Source of the DNA: Amycolatopsis taiwanensis DSM 45107
Lineage (GTDB): Bacteria; Actinomycetota; Actinomycetes; Mycobacteriales; Pseudonocardiaceae
Direction of reading: 5' to 3'
Assembly (NCBI RefSeq): GCF_000519205.1
Contig: NZ_JAFB01000004.1
Span: forward strand, 29,268-93,267
DNA: 64,000 nucleotides
Numbering within the stretch: the stretch's first letter is position 1; the number at the start of each line of letters is the position of its first letter. The notes under the pieces were generated by a model, which made no database searches, had not been told where the DNA came from, and was given only the letters and a program-made list of their open reading frames with translations. Made by a program: the position numbers and the translations under genes. Below, one piece after another: positions 27,806 through 36,694 of the stretch.

Positions 27806-28804
27806 TCAGGGATGCAGCAGGATCTTGCCGCACGTACTCGCCGGGTCGGCCAGCAGTGCGAGCGCGCGGTCGGCCTCTTCCAGCGGGAACTCATGAGTCA
27901 CCAGCGGCACCGGGTCCAGCAGCCCGGCGGCGAACGCGCGGACGGCATGTGACCATGCCCGGGAAGGGGCGCCGAACACGGTGTGCACCGTGACGGCGGC
28001 ACCGACCAGCTCCGCGGGCACCAGCGGCTCGGTCTCCGCCCCGGCGAGCCCGGCGAGGACCGTCCGCCCGCCACGCCGGGTCAACGACACCGCCAGCCGG
28101 CCCGACCCGGGCGCACCGGCCGCCTCGACGACCACGTCGAACCCGCCCCGGGCATCCTCCGGCCGGCACCAGGTCGCGCCGAACCGCGCCGCGAGCTCGG
28201 CCCGGTCCGCGCGCGGATCGACCACCACGAGCGACCCCGGTCCGCCCGCGGCCAGCAACTGCGTGGCGAGCATCCCGAGCGTGCCGCCGCCGACCACCGC
28301 CACCCGCTCCCCCGGCATGGTCCCGGCCTTCAGGCAGGCGGCCGCCATGCACGCCGCCGGCTCCAGCAGTGCGGCGGCCCGCAGATCCGCGCCCTCCGGC
28401 AGCTCGTGCAGCAGCCGCGCCGGCAGCCGCAGTTCGTCCGACCACGCTCCGGGCCGCGTGAACCCCGTCTCGTCGTAGTCGGCCTCGCACAGGTTCTCCT
28501 CACCCCAGCGGCAGGCCACGCAGCGGCCGCAGTTGCGGAAGCCCTCGCCCACCACGGGTTTTCCGAGCAACGCCGGGTCGGTGCCCGGCCCCAGCTCGAC
28601 CACCGTGCCGGACCATTCGTGCCCCGGCACCACCGGATACCGCACGAACTCCTCGGCGCGGGTGCCCGCAAAGACCTCCCGGTCCGAGCCGCAGATGCCC
28701 GACCAGGCCACGCGCACCACGACCTCGCCCGGCCCGGGCCGGACGGGTTCGGCCGGCACCAACCGCAGCGAGCCGGGACGTTCGATCAGCACCGAGCGGC
28801 TCAT
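27806..28804 (-). CDS. Zinc-dependent medium-chain alcohol/polyol dehydrogenase
   Basis: 332-residue MDR enzyme. Catalytic zinc site: WSGICGSDRE (Cys) and PGHEWSG (His-Glu). Structural zinc lobe: FRNCGRCVACRWGEENLC, four Cys. NAD-binding VAVVGGGTLGMLATQLLAAG. Resembles threonine/sorbitol/galactitol dehydrogenases, but the substrate is undetermined. ATG 28804 is the start; the frame is open to 29227 but overlaps the upstream TIM-barrel gene in another frame. The two genes are 13 bp apart and probably act in one catabolic step pair. Converges on the carboxyltransferase gene with 4 bp between stops. Confidence 0.88.
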   Translation of the reverse strand: MSRSVLIERPGSLRLVPAEPVRPGPGEVVVRVAWSGICGSDREVFAGTRAEEFVRYPVVPGHEWSGTVVELGPGTDPALLGKPVVGEGFRNCGRCVACRWGEENLCEADYDETGFTRPGAWSDELRLPARLLHELPEGADLRAAALLEPAACMAAACLKAGTMPGERVAVVGGGTLGMLATQLLAAGGPGSLVVVDPRADRAELAARFGATWCRPEDARGGFDVVVEAAGAPGSGRLAVSLTRRGGRTVLAGLAGAETEPLVPAELVGAAVTVHTVFGAPSRAWSHAVRAFAAGLLDPVPLVTHEFPLEEADRALALLADPASTCGKILLHP

Positions 28805-28817
28805 GAGCCCACGTCCG

Positions 28818-29741
28818 TCATGCCGGCACCGCGAGATCATCCGCCGGGAGCTTGGACATGACCGCCTCGGGCAGCCGGCGGTCCAGGAACTCCAGGCCGA
28901 TCTGCGCGCGCCGGACCCGTTCGCGGCCCAGGGAGATCGCCAACGGCTCGAGATGCGTGCCGCTCGGGTAGATGTTCGGCGCGTTGCGCAGCCCGAACTT
29001 GAGGTACACCGGCGCCGCGACCCGCACGATCTCCGCGATCTCGAGATGCCGGACCAGCCCGCCCTGGTCGTCGGGCGACTCGATGTAGACGTCCAGCGGC
29101 AGGTCGACCGCCGCACGGATCGCGGCCAGCTGACCGAGCGTGAGATCGGTGGGCACGTTGTAGGTGTCCGCGCCGAGCTTCTCGGCCAGCCGCACGGCCG
29201 GCGGGTTCGAAAGTCCCATTTGGACACTGATCTTGAAACGCAGCCCGGCCGGAAACTCGCCGGCGGCCCGCAGCCGCGCGGCGATGTCCAGCACGCCTAG
29301 ATCGGTGATGAGCACGCTGCGGATCCCGGCCTCGACACTGCGCTCGATGTCTTCGAGGTTGTGCACCACCTGCTCGATGCCGCGCGCCTGCGCGGCGAGC
29401 GCACCGGCGCCGGAAGCCTGCGCCGCGGCCGAGGAACCCCAGCCGGTCAACGGCCGCGCGAACAGGCTCACCTCGATGCCGCGCTGCTGCCCGATGCCGG
29501 CCATCCGGCGCAACTCGTCGGAAGTCAGCAGCATGCCGCCGCTGCCCTGGGAAACCCGGTGCACCGGCACTCCGCGCGCGTCGGCCTCGGCGAGCACCGC
29601 GTCAAGCACCGCCGGCCCTTCGACGCTCGGGATCTCCACCCGGCACTGCGCGCCATCGGGAAAGCGCTTGACGCTGTCCGGCCACTCGTTGTCCGTGCCC
29701 GCGAAACCCTCGGCTCGCAGGAAGTCCGTGAACTTGGTCAC
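28818..29741 (-). CDS. TIM-barrel protein resembling the peptidase U32 family
   Basis: 307-residue predicted beta/alpha barrel: CRVEIPSVEGPAVLDAVLAE, MAGIGQQRGIEVSLFARPLT, GIEQVVHNLEDIERSVEAGI, SVLITDLGVLDIAARLR, LRFKISVQMGLSNPPAVRLA, EKLGADTYNVPTDLTLGQLA. I recall such actinobacterial proteins being annotated as U32-family, but the collagenase-type motif is not evident. It could instead be an aldolase or lyase working with the adjacent dehydrogenase. GTG/ATG start at 29741 with AGGTGGTGG upstream. Function uncertain. Confidence 0.65.
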   Translation of the reverse strand: MTKFTDFLRAEGFAGTDNEWPDSVKRFPDGAQCRVEIPSVEGPAVLDAVLAEADARGVPVHRVSQGSGGMLLTSDELRRMAGIGQQRGIEVSLFARPLTGWGSSAAAQASGAGALAAQARGIEQVVHNLEDIERSVEAGIRSVLITDLGVLDIAARLRAAGEFPAGLRFKISVQMGLSNPPAVRLAEKLGADTYNVPTDLTLGQLAAIRAAVDLPLDVYIESPDDQGGLVRHLEIAEIVRVAAPVYLKFGLRNAPNIYPSGTHLEPLAISLGRERVRRAQIGLEFLDRRLPEAVMSKLPADDLAVPA

Positions 29742-29863
29742 GCCACCACCTCGCTGGTCGAGACCTTAGCCCAGAAGCGGCTGAATTGGCCCCCCGCTCT
29801 GCGAGATAGCGAGAAACTCAGCTAGGTCGACGGCAGCAACGACGCCGCGGCTCGGACCGGTCG

Positions 29864-29962
29864 AACCGGGAATTCGCTCGCCTCAACCGAGAACTCGCTC
29901 GCCTGAATCGGGAAATCGGCGTCCCCAACCGAGAACTCGGCCGCCTGAATCGGGGACACGGC
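29864..29962. repeat. 21-bp tandem repeat array, about 4.7 units
   Basis: Units begin at 29864, 29885, 29906, 29927 and 29948, each of the form aa(c/t)cg(a/g)g, aa(c/t)tcg, (g/c)(c/t)cgcct. Because 21 is a multiple of three, the minus strand gives a heptapeptide series (QASEFSV, EASEFPV, QAAEFSV), but this frame is closed off from tsaE by its stop at 29976. Lies between tsaE and the TIM-barrel gene. Confidence 0.85.
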
Positions 29963-29975
29963 TGGCCCGGCGTTA

Positions 29976-30461
29976 TCAGGACAGCTGAAGCCGGCCGTGC
30001 CAGGCGCCGTGCGGCTCCAGGGTGGCGAGCCGCACGTCGTCGGGCCGGCGCTCGAGGCGGACGACGAGATGGTCCGCGGAGAGCCGCTCGGCCGAGCCCT
30101 CACCCCACTCCACCACCACGGCCGAGGACTCCAGATCGGTGTCCAGGTCGAGGTCGTCGAGCTGAGCCAGGTCACCACCGAGCCGATAGGCGTCCACATG
30201 CACCATGCCCACGCCGCTCGCCCCGGCGGGATGCACCCGCGCGAGCACGAAGGTCGGCGAACTGACCCGGCCCGACACGCCGAGCCCGGCGGCGATTCCC
30301 CTGGCCAGCACGGTCTTGCCGGCGCCGAGCGGCCCGGCGAGCAGCACCAGGTCACCGGCTTCGAGCAGGCGGCCGAGCGACTCGCCGAAGCGCACGGTGT
30401 CCGCTTCGTTCGGCAGGACCTCAACCCTGCGCAGCTCTGCCAGCTCACGCGATCGCGTCAC
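29976..30461 (-). CDS. tsaE: tRNA t6A biosynthesis ATPase TsaE
   Basis: 161-residue P-loop protein needed for TsaD/TsaB turnover. Walker A GPLGAGKTVLARGI; SSPTFVLARVHPAG; MVHVDAYRLGGDLAQLDDLD; VVVEWGEGSAERLSADHLVV. Start GTG 30461 with GAGGGTGAGG upstream; 36 bp after the alpha/beta hydrolase gene. Order alr, hydrolase, tsaE on the minus strand is common in actinobacteria (Rv3423c-Rv3422c region). Separated here from tsaB-rimI-tsaD by about 5 kb of inserted genes. Confidence 0.94.
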   Translation of the reverse strand: MTRSRELAELRRVEVLPNEADTVRFGESLGRLLEAGDLVLLAGPLGAGKTVLARGIAAGLGVSGRVSSPTFVLARVHPAGASGVGMVHVDAYRLGGDLAQLDDLDLDTDLESSAVVVEWGEGSAERLSADHLVVRLERRPDDVRLATLEPHGAWHGRLQLS

Positions 30462-30497
30462 AACGCCTCACCCTCGAATACAGACTCTCTCCTCACT

Positions 30498-31601
30498 TTA
30501 ACGGCTCAGCCATCGCCGCAGCCGACGCGAAGAACCGACCGTACCGACCCCGGCACAGCGCTGGATCAGGTCGATCAGGTGGCTGTTCACCAGCTCGGGC
30601 TGCTCCAGGTGCACCATGTGCCCGGCCCCACGGATCCGGGCGAGCTCGGCGTCAGGCAACTCGGCCGCGATGCGCTCGGCGTGCGAGAACGGCGTGAACC
30701 GGTCCGCGTCCCCGCCGACGACCAGCACGTGTGCCTGTTTCAACCCGGCCAGGGCGGCATACCGGTTGTGGCTGCCGAGCGTGTCGACGAAGTTGACCAG
30801 CCCGCGCACCGGGGTCACCGCGAGCATCTCCAGCATGAAGTCCACCACCGGCGAGGGCACCGGTCGCGGCCCGAACGCCAGCCACCGCACCGCCTGCCGG
30901 GTCAGCTGCCCGCCGGCCGCGCGCGCGAACTCCACCAGGCCCGGCTGCCATCCGGCCAGCTCGCCGACACCTCTGGTCAACGGGTTGTACTTGGACAGCA
31001 ACCCGCGCGGCAGGCCCCGGCGCCCCACTTCTCCCGCGGCCGTCGCGATCAGCGCGACGCCGCACACCCGTTCGGCGAACAGGTCCGGGTTCTGCTGGGC
31101 CAGCTCCATGATCACCATGCCGCCCATGGAGTGCCCCATCAGGACGATCGCGTCGTCGGGCGCGACCGCACGCAGCACCGCGTCGAGATCACGCGCCAGC
31201 TGCTCGATGGTGCTGGTCTCCGAGCTCGCCGGGCCGGACTGCCCGTGACCGCGATGGTCGTAGTAGACCTGCCGGACGCGGGGCAGCGACAACGCGGCCA
31301 GATCACGGCGCTGGAAATGCCAGCTTCGCTGGGACAGCGCGAACCCGTGCACGCCGACCAGCGTCAGGTCCCGTTCCCCGTGCACCGATTCGATCTCCGA
31401 CACGGCCAGCGGGGTGCCGTCGTCCGCCGCGACCGTCGACGTCCGGTCGGGGTCCAGCTCGCCGAGCCGCTCGTCCACCAGGTTCTCGGCGGCCCGCCGT
31501 TGCTGCGCGGCGACCGCGATGGCCGCCGCGGCGGTTCCGGTGGCCAGCGCGGCGGCCCCACCGAGCACGGTGAGGAACCCACGGGAACGCACGAGGGTCA
31601 T
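30498..31601 (-). CDS. Alpha/beta hydrolase with N-terminal membrane anchor
   Basis: 367 residues. Helix GFLTVLGGAAALATGTAAAA at the N-terminus (signal anchor). The hydrolase core has VGVHGFALSQRSWHFQRRDL, YYDHRGHGQSG, nucleophile Ser in VLMGHSMGGMVIM, Asp in VVGGDADRFTP and His in RGAGHMVHLEQPE, a complete triad. Located between alr and tsaE, 26 bp after alr, so probably co-transcribed. Substrate unknown; the family includes esterases and haloperoxidase-like enzymes. Confidence 0.88.
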   Translation of the reverse strand: MTLVRSRGFLTVLGGAAALATGTAAAAIAVAAQQRRAAENLVDERLGELDPDRTSTVAADDGTPLAVSEIESVHGERDLTLVGVHGFALSQRSWHFQRRDLAALSLPRVRQVYYDHRGHGQSGPASSETSTIEQLARDLDAVLRAVAPDDAIVLMGHSMGGMVIMELAQQNPDLFAERVCGVALIATAAGEVGRRGLPRGLLSKYNPLTRGVGELAGWQPGLVEFARAAGGQLTRQAVRWLAFGPRPVPSPVVDFMLEMLAVTPVRGLVNFVDTLGSHNRYAALAGLKQAHVLVVGGDADRFTPFSHAERIAAELPDAELARIRGAGHMVHLEQPELVNSHLIDLIQRCAGVGTVGSSRRLRRWLSR

Positions 31602-31627
31602 TCAGAAGCCCGTGTTCGCAAAAGACT

Positions 31628-32743
31628 TCAGCGGTCCCCCAGATACCTTCGTTCGATCCGCGGCCGGTACATGCCGGTGACGATCTCGTAGTCGATGGTG
31701 CCCAGCGTGTCGGCCCATTCGCGGGCGGTCGGCTCGCCCTGGCCGCCGGGGCCGAACAGGATCACCTCGGACCCCACCGCCGGTTCGTCGTCTCCGCAGT
31801 CGACGACGAGCTGGTCCATGCACACCCGGCCGGCCACCGGGCGGCGCCGGCCGTCCAGCCACACGCTCATCCGGCCGGACAGCGTGCGGGGCACGCCATC
31901 GGCGTAACCGACCGGAACGAGGGCGAGCGTGGTGTCGCGGCTTGCGGTCCAGGTATGTCCATAAGAGACGGACTCCCCCGCCTCGATGCGTTTCGTCAGA
32001 ACGACGGTGGAAGAGAACGTCATCGCGGGACGCAGGTCCTCCGACTGCGCCACCGGGTTGAGCCCGTAGGTCGCGATGCCGGGGCGTACGAGGTCGAAGT
32101 GCAGGTCGGGCCGGGTGAGCGTGGCCGCGGAGTTCGCCATGTGACGCAACGGGTTCAGCCCCGCGTCCCGGGCGATCTCGTACGCGGTGTCCAAACGCCG
32201 CGCCTGGGCATCGATCGAAGGATGTCCCGGCTCGTCCGCGCAGGCCAAGTGCGACCAGACGGCGACCACCTCGATGTCGCGTTCGACCGAGGCGGCCTTC
32301 ACCAGGTCCGGCCAGGCGGAGGCGGGACAACCGCCGCGGGACAGGCCGGTGTCGATCTTGAGATGGACCCGCGCCCTGGTCCCGGCCCGCTGCGCCGCTT
32401 CCGCGACCCGCGCCAGCTCACTGGTCGAGCTGACCGAGAGGTCCACGCCCTGCTCGACGCCCGGCGCGAAGTCGACGCCGGGCGTGTCCAGCCAGCTGAA
32501 CACCGGCGCGGTGATCCCGGCGGCGCGCAGCGCGAGGGCCTCGGCCAGCGAGCAGGCACCCAGCCAGGTCGCGCCCGCTTCGAGCGCGGCCCGCGCCACC
32601 GGGACGACGCCGTGCCCGTAGGCGTCGGCCTTCACCACGGTCATGACGGCGGCGCCAGCGGCCCTGCGGGCGAGCAGGGCGACGTTGTGCCGGATGGCAT
32701 CGAGGTCGATGACGACCTCGGCACGAGGCAGACCAGGGCTCAT
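31628..32743 (-). CDS. alr: Alanine racemase
   Basis: PLP enzyme interconverting L- and D-alanine for peptidoglycan. 371 residues from ATG 32743 (MSPGLPRAEVVIDLDAIRHN). PLP-lysine in VVKADAYGHG; HLKIDTGLSRGGC; MANSAATL; catalytic Tyr in SYGHTW; VPVGYADGVPR; VCMDQLVVD; TIDYEIVTGMYRPRIERRYL at the end. The frame is open to 33157 but the added part is shadow sequence over the ABC ATPase gene. Orthologue of Rv3423c by position. Confidence 0.96.
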   Translation of the reverse strand: MSPGLPRAEVVIDLDAIRHNVALLARRAAGAAVMTVVKADAYGHGVVPVARAALEAGATWLGACSLAEALALRAAGITAPVFSWLDTPGVDFAPGVEQGVDLSVSSTSELARVAEAAQRAGTRARVHLKIDTGLSRGGCPASAWPDLVKAASVERDIEVVAVWSHLACADEPGHPSIDAQARRLDTAYEIARDAGLNPLRHMANSAATLTRPDLHFDLVRPGIATYGLNPVAQSEDLRPAMTFSSTVVLTKRIEAGESVSYGHTWTASRDTTLALVPVGYADGVPRTLSGRMSVWLDGRRRPVAGRVCMDQLVVDCGDDEPAVGSEVILFGPGGQGEPTAREWADTLGTIDYEIVTGMYRPRIERRYLGDR

Positions 32744-32828
32744 TGTGCCGATTCTCCCATCCGCCGCCCGTGCGGGCGCCGAAGCCCACCCTCCGGGCGA
32801 CGGGTGTGCCCGGAGGACGGCGCGGTGG

Positions 32829-33911
32829 TCAGCCGAGGCGGAGACCGGTGCTGCCGGAGAAGACGTGCAACTCCTCGGGGCGGATCCGGAGCCGGAGCGT
32901 GTCACCCATGCCGGGCGTGTTGCGCGGGTCCATCCTGGCCACGATGGCGTTGCCCGCCGCCGTGCCTTCCGCGGCGATCTTTCCGTACACGTAGGAGTCC
33001 GAGCCGACCTCCTCGACCAGGTCGACCTTGACCGAGATGCCGCCGTCGCCGGAGGGTTCGAGGGATTCGGGCCGGATCCCCAGCGTGACCTCGCCACCGT
33101 CGGCGGCGGCCAGGATCTCGCGGGGCAGCGGGACGGTGACACCGCCGAGGGTCGCACCGCCGTCGGTGAGCCGGGCGGGCGCGAGGTTCATCGCGGGCGA
33201 GCCGATGAAGCCGGCCACGAACACGTTCTCCGGCTTGTCGTAGAGCGCGCGGGGCGTGTCGCACTGCTGGAGCACGCCGTCCTTGAGCACGGCGACCCGG
33301 TCGCCCATCGTCATCGCCTCGATCTGGTCGTGCGTCACGTAGACGGTGGTGACCCCGAGACGGCGCTGCAGCGCGGCGATCTGGGTGCGGGTGGACACCC
33401 GCAGCTTGGCGTCCAGGTTGGACAGCGGCTCGTCCATCAGGAACACCTGCGGCTCCCGCACGATCGCCCGGCCCATCGCCACGCGCTGCCGCTGGCCACC
33501 GGAAAGGGCTTTCGGCTTGCGGTCCAGGTACTCCTCGAGGTCCAGCAGCTTGGCCGCCTCGGCCACGCGCTGCTTGATCTCGTGCTTGGGCTTTCCGGCG
33601 ATCTTCAAGGCGAAGCCCATGTTCTGGGCCACGGTCATGTGCGGGTAGAGCGCGTAGTTCTGGAACACCATCGCGATGTCCCGGGAGCGCGGCGGCAGCT
33701 GGGTGACGTCCCGGTCACCGATCCACACCGAGCCCTCGTCGACGTCCTCCAGCCCGGCCAGCATGCGCAGGCTGGTCGACTTGCCGCAGCCCGACGGCCC
33801 GACCAGGACCAGGAACTCGCCGTCTTCGATCTTCAGGTCGAGCGCGTCCACGGCGGGCCGATCGGAGCCGGAGTAGCGGCGGGAGGCCTTGTCATAGGTG
33901 ATCGTGGCCAT
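32829..33911 (-). CDS. Sugar ABC transporter ATPase (MsiK/UgpC type)
   Basis: 360-residue importer ATPase. Walker A GPSGCGKST, Q-loop MVFQNYALYPHMTV, signature LSGGQRQRVAMGRAIVREPQ, Walker B VFLMDEPLSNLDAKLR, switch VYVTHDQIEAM, and a C-terminal OB-like regulatory domain (TLGIRPESLEPSGDGGISVK). No permease or binding-protein genes are nearby, which fits a shared ATPase serving several sugar importers, as MsiK does in Streptomyces. ATG 33911 shares one base with the xylB stop (TGATG), so it is translationally coupled to xylB. Confidence 0.92.
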   Translation of the reverse strand: MATITYDKASRRYSGSDRPAVDALDLKIEDGEFLVLVGPSGCGKSTSLRMLAGLEDVDEGSVWIGDRDVTQLPPRSRDIAMVFQNYALYPHMTVAQNMGFALKIAGKPKHEIKQRVAEAAKLLDLEEYLDRKPKALSGGQRQRVAMGRAIVREPQVFLMDEPLSNLDAKLRVSTRTQIAALQRRLGVTTVYVTHDQIEAMTMGDRVAVLKDGVLQQCDTPRALYDKPENVFVAGFIGSPAMNLAPARLTDGGATLGGVTVPLPREILAAADGGEVTLGIRPESLEPSGDGGISVKVDLVEEVGSDSYVYGKIAAEGTAAGNAIVARMDPRNTPGMGDTLRLRIRPEELHVFSGSTGLRLG

Positions 33912-35413
33912 CAGGTGTCCTCTCGTGAATTCGGTGAAGGAGATTGAAAGTCCGTGTTCGTGCTTTGGTGAGTGGAAGACGCTGCGTTCGTCGATCGCGC
34001 GTCCTGAAAAACACGGGCTGGAACGTGGTGCACCAGCGCACGCAGGTCGAGGTGCCGTTGCCGGATCTCCGCTCCCTGGCCGGGAGCGCTTCCCTCCAGC
34101 ACGACGCTCGTCTTTTCCGGCCAGGCCGGGGGTTGGCCGGTCGGAGTCAGCGCCCAGGCGGCCTGCCGGGCGGCGCCCAGCGCGACGTGCTCGGCGGGCT
34201 CCGGCACGACCACCGGAACGCCGAACACGTCGGGCGCCACCGCACGGACGGCCGCCGACTGTGCGGCGCCGCCGATCAGCAGCACGCGTCGCGGCGTGAT
34301 TCCCTGCGCCAGCACGGCGTCCAGGCCCGCGGCCAGGCCGCACAGCATGCCCTCGATCGCCGCTCTGGCCAGGTTTTCCGGCGTCATGTTGGACCGCCGC
34401 ATGCCGTGCAGCGAACCGGCGGCGTCGGGCAGGTTCGGGGTGCGCTCGCCGTCCAGATACGGCAGGAGCGTGAGGCCGCCGGCACCCGGCTCCGCGGCCA
34501 GCGCGAGGCGGTCGAGCCCCGCGAGGTCGACGTCGAGCATCGCAGCGGTCGCGGTCAGCACCCGGGCCGCATTGAGGGTGCAGGCCAGCGGCAGGAACCG
34601 GCCGGTCGCGTCGGCGAACCCGGCCACCTCGCCGCTCGCGTCCGCGGCCGGGGTCGGGCAGACCCCGAACACCGTGCCGCTGGTGCCCAGCGACAGCACC
34701 ACATCGCCGTCGCCGAGGCCCAGCGCCAGCGCCGCCGCCATGTTGTCCCCGGTGCCCGCCGAGACCAGCAGCCCGTCACGGGTCTGCCCGGCCACGTCCG
34801 CCGGCCCCAGCACCCGGGGAAGCTCGGGGCTGCGCCCGCCGAACGCCCGCTCGAGAATGTCGGTGCGGTAAACGCTTTCCGCCGGCGAGAAATAGCCGGT
34901 GCCGGAGGCATCGCCGCGGTCGGTCACCAGTTCGCCGGTCAGGCGCCAGGTGAGCCAGTCGTGCGGCAGGACCACCCGGGTGACCCGGTCGGCGTTCTCC
35001 GGCTCGTGCTCGGCCAGCCAGCGCAGCTTGGTGACGGTGAAGCTGGCCACCGGCACCGAGCCGACCGCCTTCGCCCACGCTTCGGGCCCGCCGAGCTCGC
35101 CCACCAGTTCTTCGGCGGCCCCGGCCGAGCGGGTGTCGTTCCACAGCAGGGCGGGTCGTACCACCTCGCCCGCCTCGTCGAGCGTTACCATGCCGTGCTG
35201 CTGGCCGCCGACGCCGATCGCCTCGACACCATCGAGGATGCCGCTCGTGGCCTCGGTGAACGCCGCCCACCAGAGGTTCGGGTCGACCTCGGTGGCGTCC
35301 GGGTGCGCCGCCCGGCCGCTGCGCTGCACCTCGCCGGTTTCCGCGTCGCACACCACGACCTTGGTGGACTGGGTCGAGGAGTCGACGCCGGCCACCAACC
35401 GCTGTCCGGTCAT
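33911..35413 (-). CDS. xylB: Xylulokinase (FGGY family)
   Basis: Phosphorylates D-xylulose; 500 residues. Starts [20 protein letters not shown]; substrate segment [40 protein letters not shown]; the ATP-site part [14 protein letters not shown]; and [20 protein letters not shown]. About 40 extra C-terminal residues ([20 protein letters not shown]) are not family-like and may be a relaxed tail ending at the next gene's start. Start overlaps the DeoR stop as ATGA. The operon links a sugar kinase, its regulator and an importer ATPase. Confidence 0.92.
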   Translation of the reverse strand: MTGQRLVAGVDSSTQSTKVVVCDAETGEVQRSGRAAHPDATEVDPNLWWAAFTEATSGILDGVEAIGVGGQQHGMVTLDEAGEVVRPALLWNDTRSAGAAEELVGELGGPEAWAKAVGSVPVASFTVTKLRWLAEHEPENADRVTRVVLPHDWLTWRLTGELVTDRGDASGTGYFSPAESVYRTDILERAFGGRSPELPRVLGPADVAGQTRDGLLVSAGTGDNMAAALALGLGDGDVVLSLGTSGTVFGVCPTPAADASGEVAGFADATGRFLPLACTLNAARVLTATAAMLDVDLAGLDRLALAAEPGAGGLTLLPYLDGERTPNLPDAAGSLHGMRRSNMTPENLARAAIEGMLCGLAAGLDAVLAQGITPRRVLLIGGAAQSAAVRAVAPDVFGVPVVVPEPAEHVALGAARQAAWALTPTGQPPAWPEKTSVVLEGSAPGQGAEIRQRHLDLRALVHHVPARVFQDARSTNAASSTHQSTNTDFQSPSPNSREDT

Positions 35414-36231
35414 TCCGGAAACCCTCCGTCCTCGTCGCGGCCACGTCCCTCCGGTGCCTCGGAAACCCGGGGCTTGGCGAGCCTGACCTTGGTGTCCATG
35501 GCCGCGAGCTCGTCGGCCGGTGTCTCGTCGTCGGTGATCACCAGGTCGTAGTCGCTCACGTCGCCGTAGGCGTGCGTGGCGGTCTTGCCGAACTTGGAGT
35601 GGTCCACCAGGAGAACGTTGCTGTCGGCCACCTGCAGCGCGGTGGTCTTCAGTTCGGCGTACTCGCGGTCCGGGTGGTACAGCCGCCCGCAGGCCACCGC
35701 GGTCGCCGACGCGAAGGCGACATCGGCGCGCATCCGGCCCAGCGCGGCGATCGTGTCCGGGCCGATGCACGAGTCGAACTCCGTGTACCGGCCGCCGAGC
35801 AGGAAGACCTCGATGCCGCGGGTACCGGCGAGAATCCGCGCGGCCTGCAGGGAGTTCGTGATCACCACCAGCGGTCCGGTCAGCTTGTGCGCCAACGGAA
35901 ACAGCGTCGTGGAGTCGTCGAGGAACACCGTTTGGCCGGGCTGGACCTCCTTGACGGCGAGCTCGGCCAGCGCCTCTTTCCACTCCACGTTCAGGGTTTC
36001 CCGAAAGCGCTTCGCGGTCTGGGTGGTCAGCGCCGGATACGCCTTCACCCGGCCTCGCAGCTTGCGCACCAGGCGCCGTTCGGCGAGTTCGTCGAGGTCG
36101 CGGTGCATGGTCATCAGGCTTACGCCGAACCGCTCGGTCAACTCGTCGATGCGTACTTCGTCGCGCTCGATGACGAACCGCAGGATCTCCTGCCGGCGCT
36201 GCTCGACCTCGGCGTCGGACGGCCTGGCCAT
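35410..36231 (-). CDS. DeoR-family sugar regulator
   Basis: 273-residue repressor from ATG 36231. N-terminal [23 protein letters not shown], then [20 protein letters not shown]. The C-terminal sugar-phosphate sensor domain has [47 protein letters not shown] and [20 protein letters not shown]. Such proteins sense a phosphorylated sugar, here probably the product or precursor of the xylB reaction. First full gene of the deoR-xylB-ATPase operon; its stop overlaps the xylB start. Confidence 0.92.
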   Translation of the reverse strand: MARPSDAEVEQRRQEILRFVIERDEVRIDELTERFGVSLMTMHRDLDELAERRLVRKLRGRVKAYPALTTQTAKRFRETLNVEWKEALAELAVKEVQPGQTVFLDDSTTLFPLAHKLTGPLVVITNSLQAARILAGTRGIEVFLLGGRYTEFDSCIGPDTIAALGRMRADVAFASATAVACGRLYHPDREYAELKTTALQVADSNVLLVDHSKFGKTATHAYGDVSDYDLVITDDETPADELAAMDTKVRLAKPRVSEAPEGRGRDEDGGFPE

Positions 36232-36293
36232 CAGCGCCCGACCCCGGCAGTCGGCCACCCGTCTTCGATGCCGCGCAGCACGGACACGGTCAT
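36231..36293 (-). CDS. Possible 20-residue leader peptide of the deoR operon
   Basis: ATG 36293 follows GGAGGCC; the peptide reads [20 protein letters not shown] and its TGA overlaps the deoR ATG (TGATG). The same one-base stop/start overlap occurs at the xylB/ATPase junction, supporting coupled translation. The peptide has no recognisable codon bias of an attenuator. May be the end of a deleted gene. Confidence 0.35.
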   Translation of the reverse strand: MTVSVLRGIEDGWPTAGVGR

Positions 36294-36430
36294 GGCCTCC
36301 GGGATCGTCGTCGGGTTCTCCGAGCTATTTCCTACCAGAAAACCGGCCCGCTGTTAACACATAACTTGCTAAGTCTGAGATTTTGACGCGCGATCACCGT
36401 CGACTGGTCGGCATGTACCCGGAGGGCTAC

Positions 36431-36444
36431 TGCATCCTGATGCA
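36431..36444. promoter_or_regulatory. Palindrome upstream of vapB
   Basis: TGCATCCTGATGCA has perfect 6-bp arms and lies 20 bp before the vapB start; GATGTATGGATGC follows. Suits autoregulation by a ribbon-helix-helix antitoxin. Confidence 0.5.
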
Positions 36445-36463
36445 AAGACGACATGATGTATGG

Positions 36464-36694
36464 ATGCGAACGACCATCGACCTTCCGCCCGACCTGTACC
36501 GGCAGGCGCTGTCGATCGCACGCGACACCTCGCGCACACTCAGTGAAGTCGTTGCCGAACTCATGCGCCGTGGGCTGGGCCAGGGAGGCCAACCACTTCC
36601 GATCTCACGGAGCCCGAAAACCGGGCTGCCGGTCGTGACACTCGGCAAGACGATCACGACGGACGACGTCCGTTCACTGGAGGACGACCAGTGA
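36464..36694 (+). CDS. vapB: VapB-type ribbon-helix-helix antitoxin
   Basis: 76 residues. The N-terminal MRTTIDLPPDLYRQALSIAR, followed by DTSRTLSEVVAELMRRGLG, is a ribbon-helix-helix DNA-binding domain. The C-terminal tail (KTGLPVVTLGKTITTDDVRS) would neutralise the toxin. ATG 36464 is chosen over 36383 because the beta strand starts at once. Overlaps the vapC start by 4 bp (GTGA), the usual TA layout. Confidence 0.85.
   Translation: MRTTIDLPPDLYRQALSIARDTSRTLSEVVAELMRRGLGQGGQPLPISRSPKTGLPVVTLGKTITTDDVRSLEDDQ

Noticed and set aside
29864..29962. CRISPR array
   Set aside because: Units abut with no spacers, units are variable, and no cas genes are present. The same applies to the arrays at 62788 and 63901.
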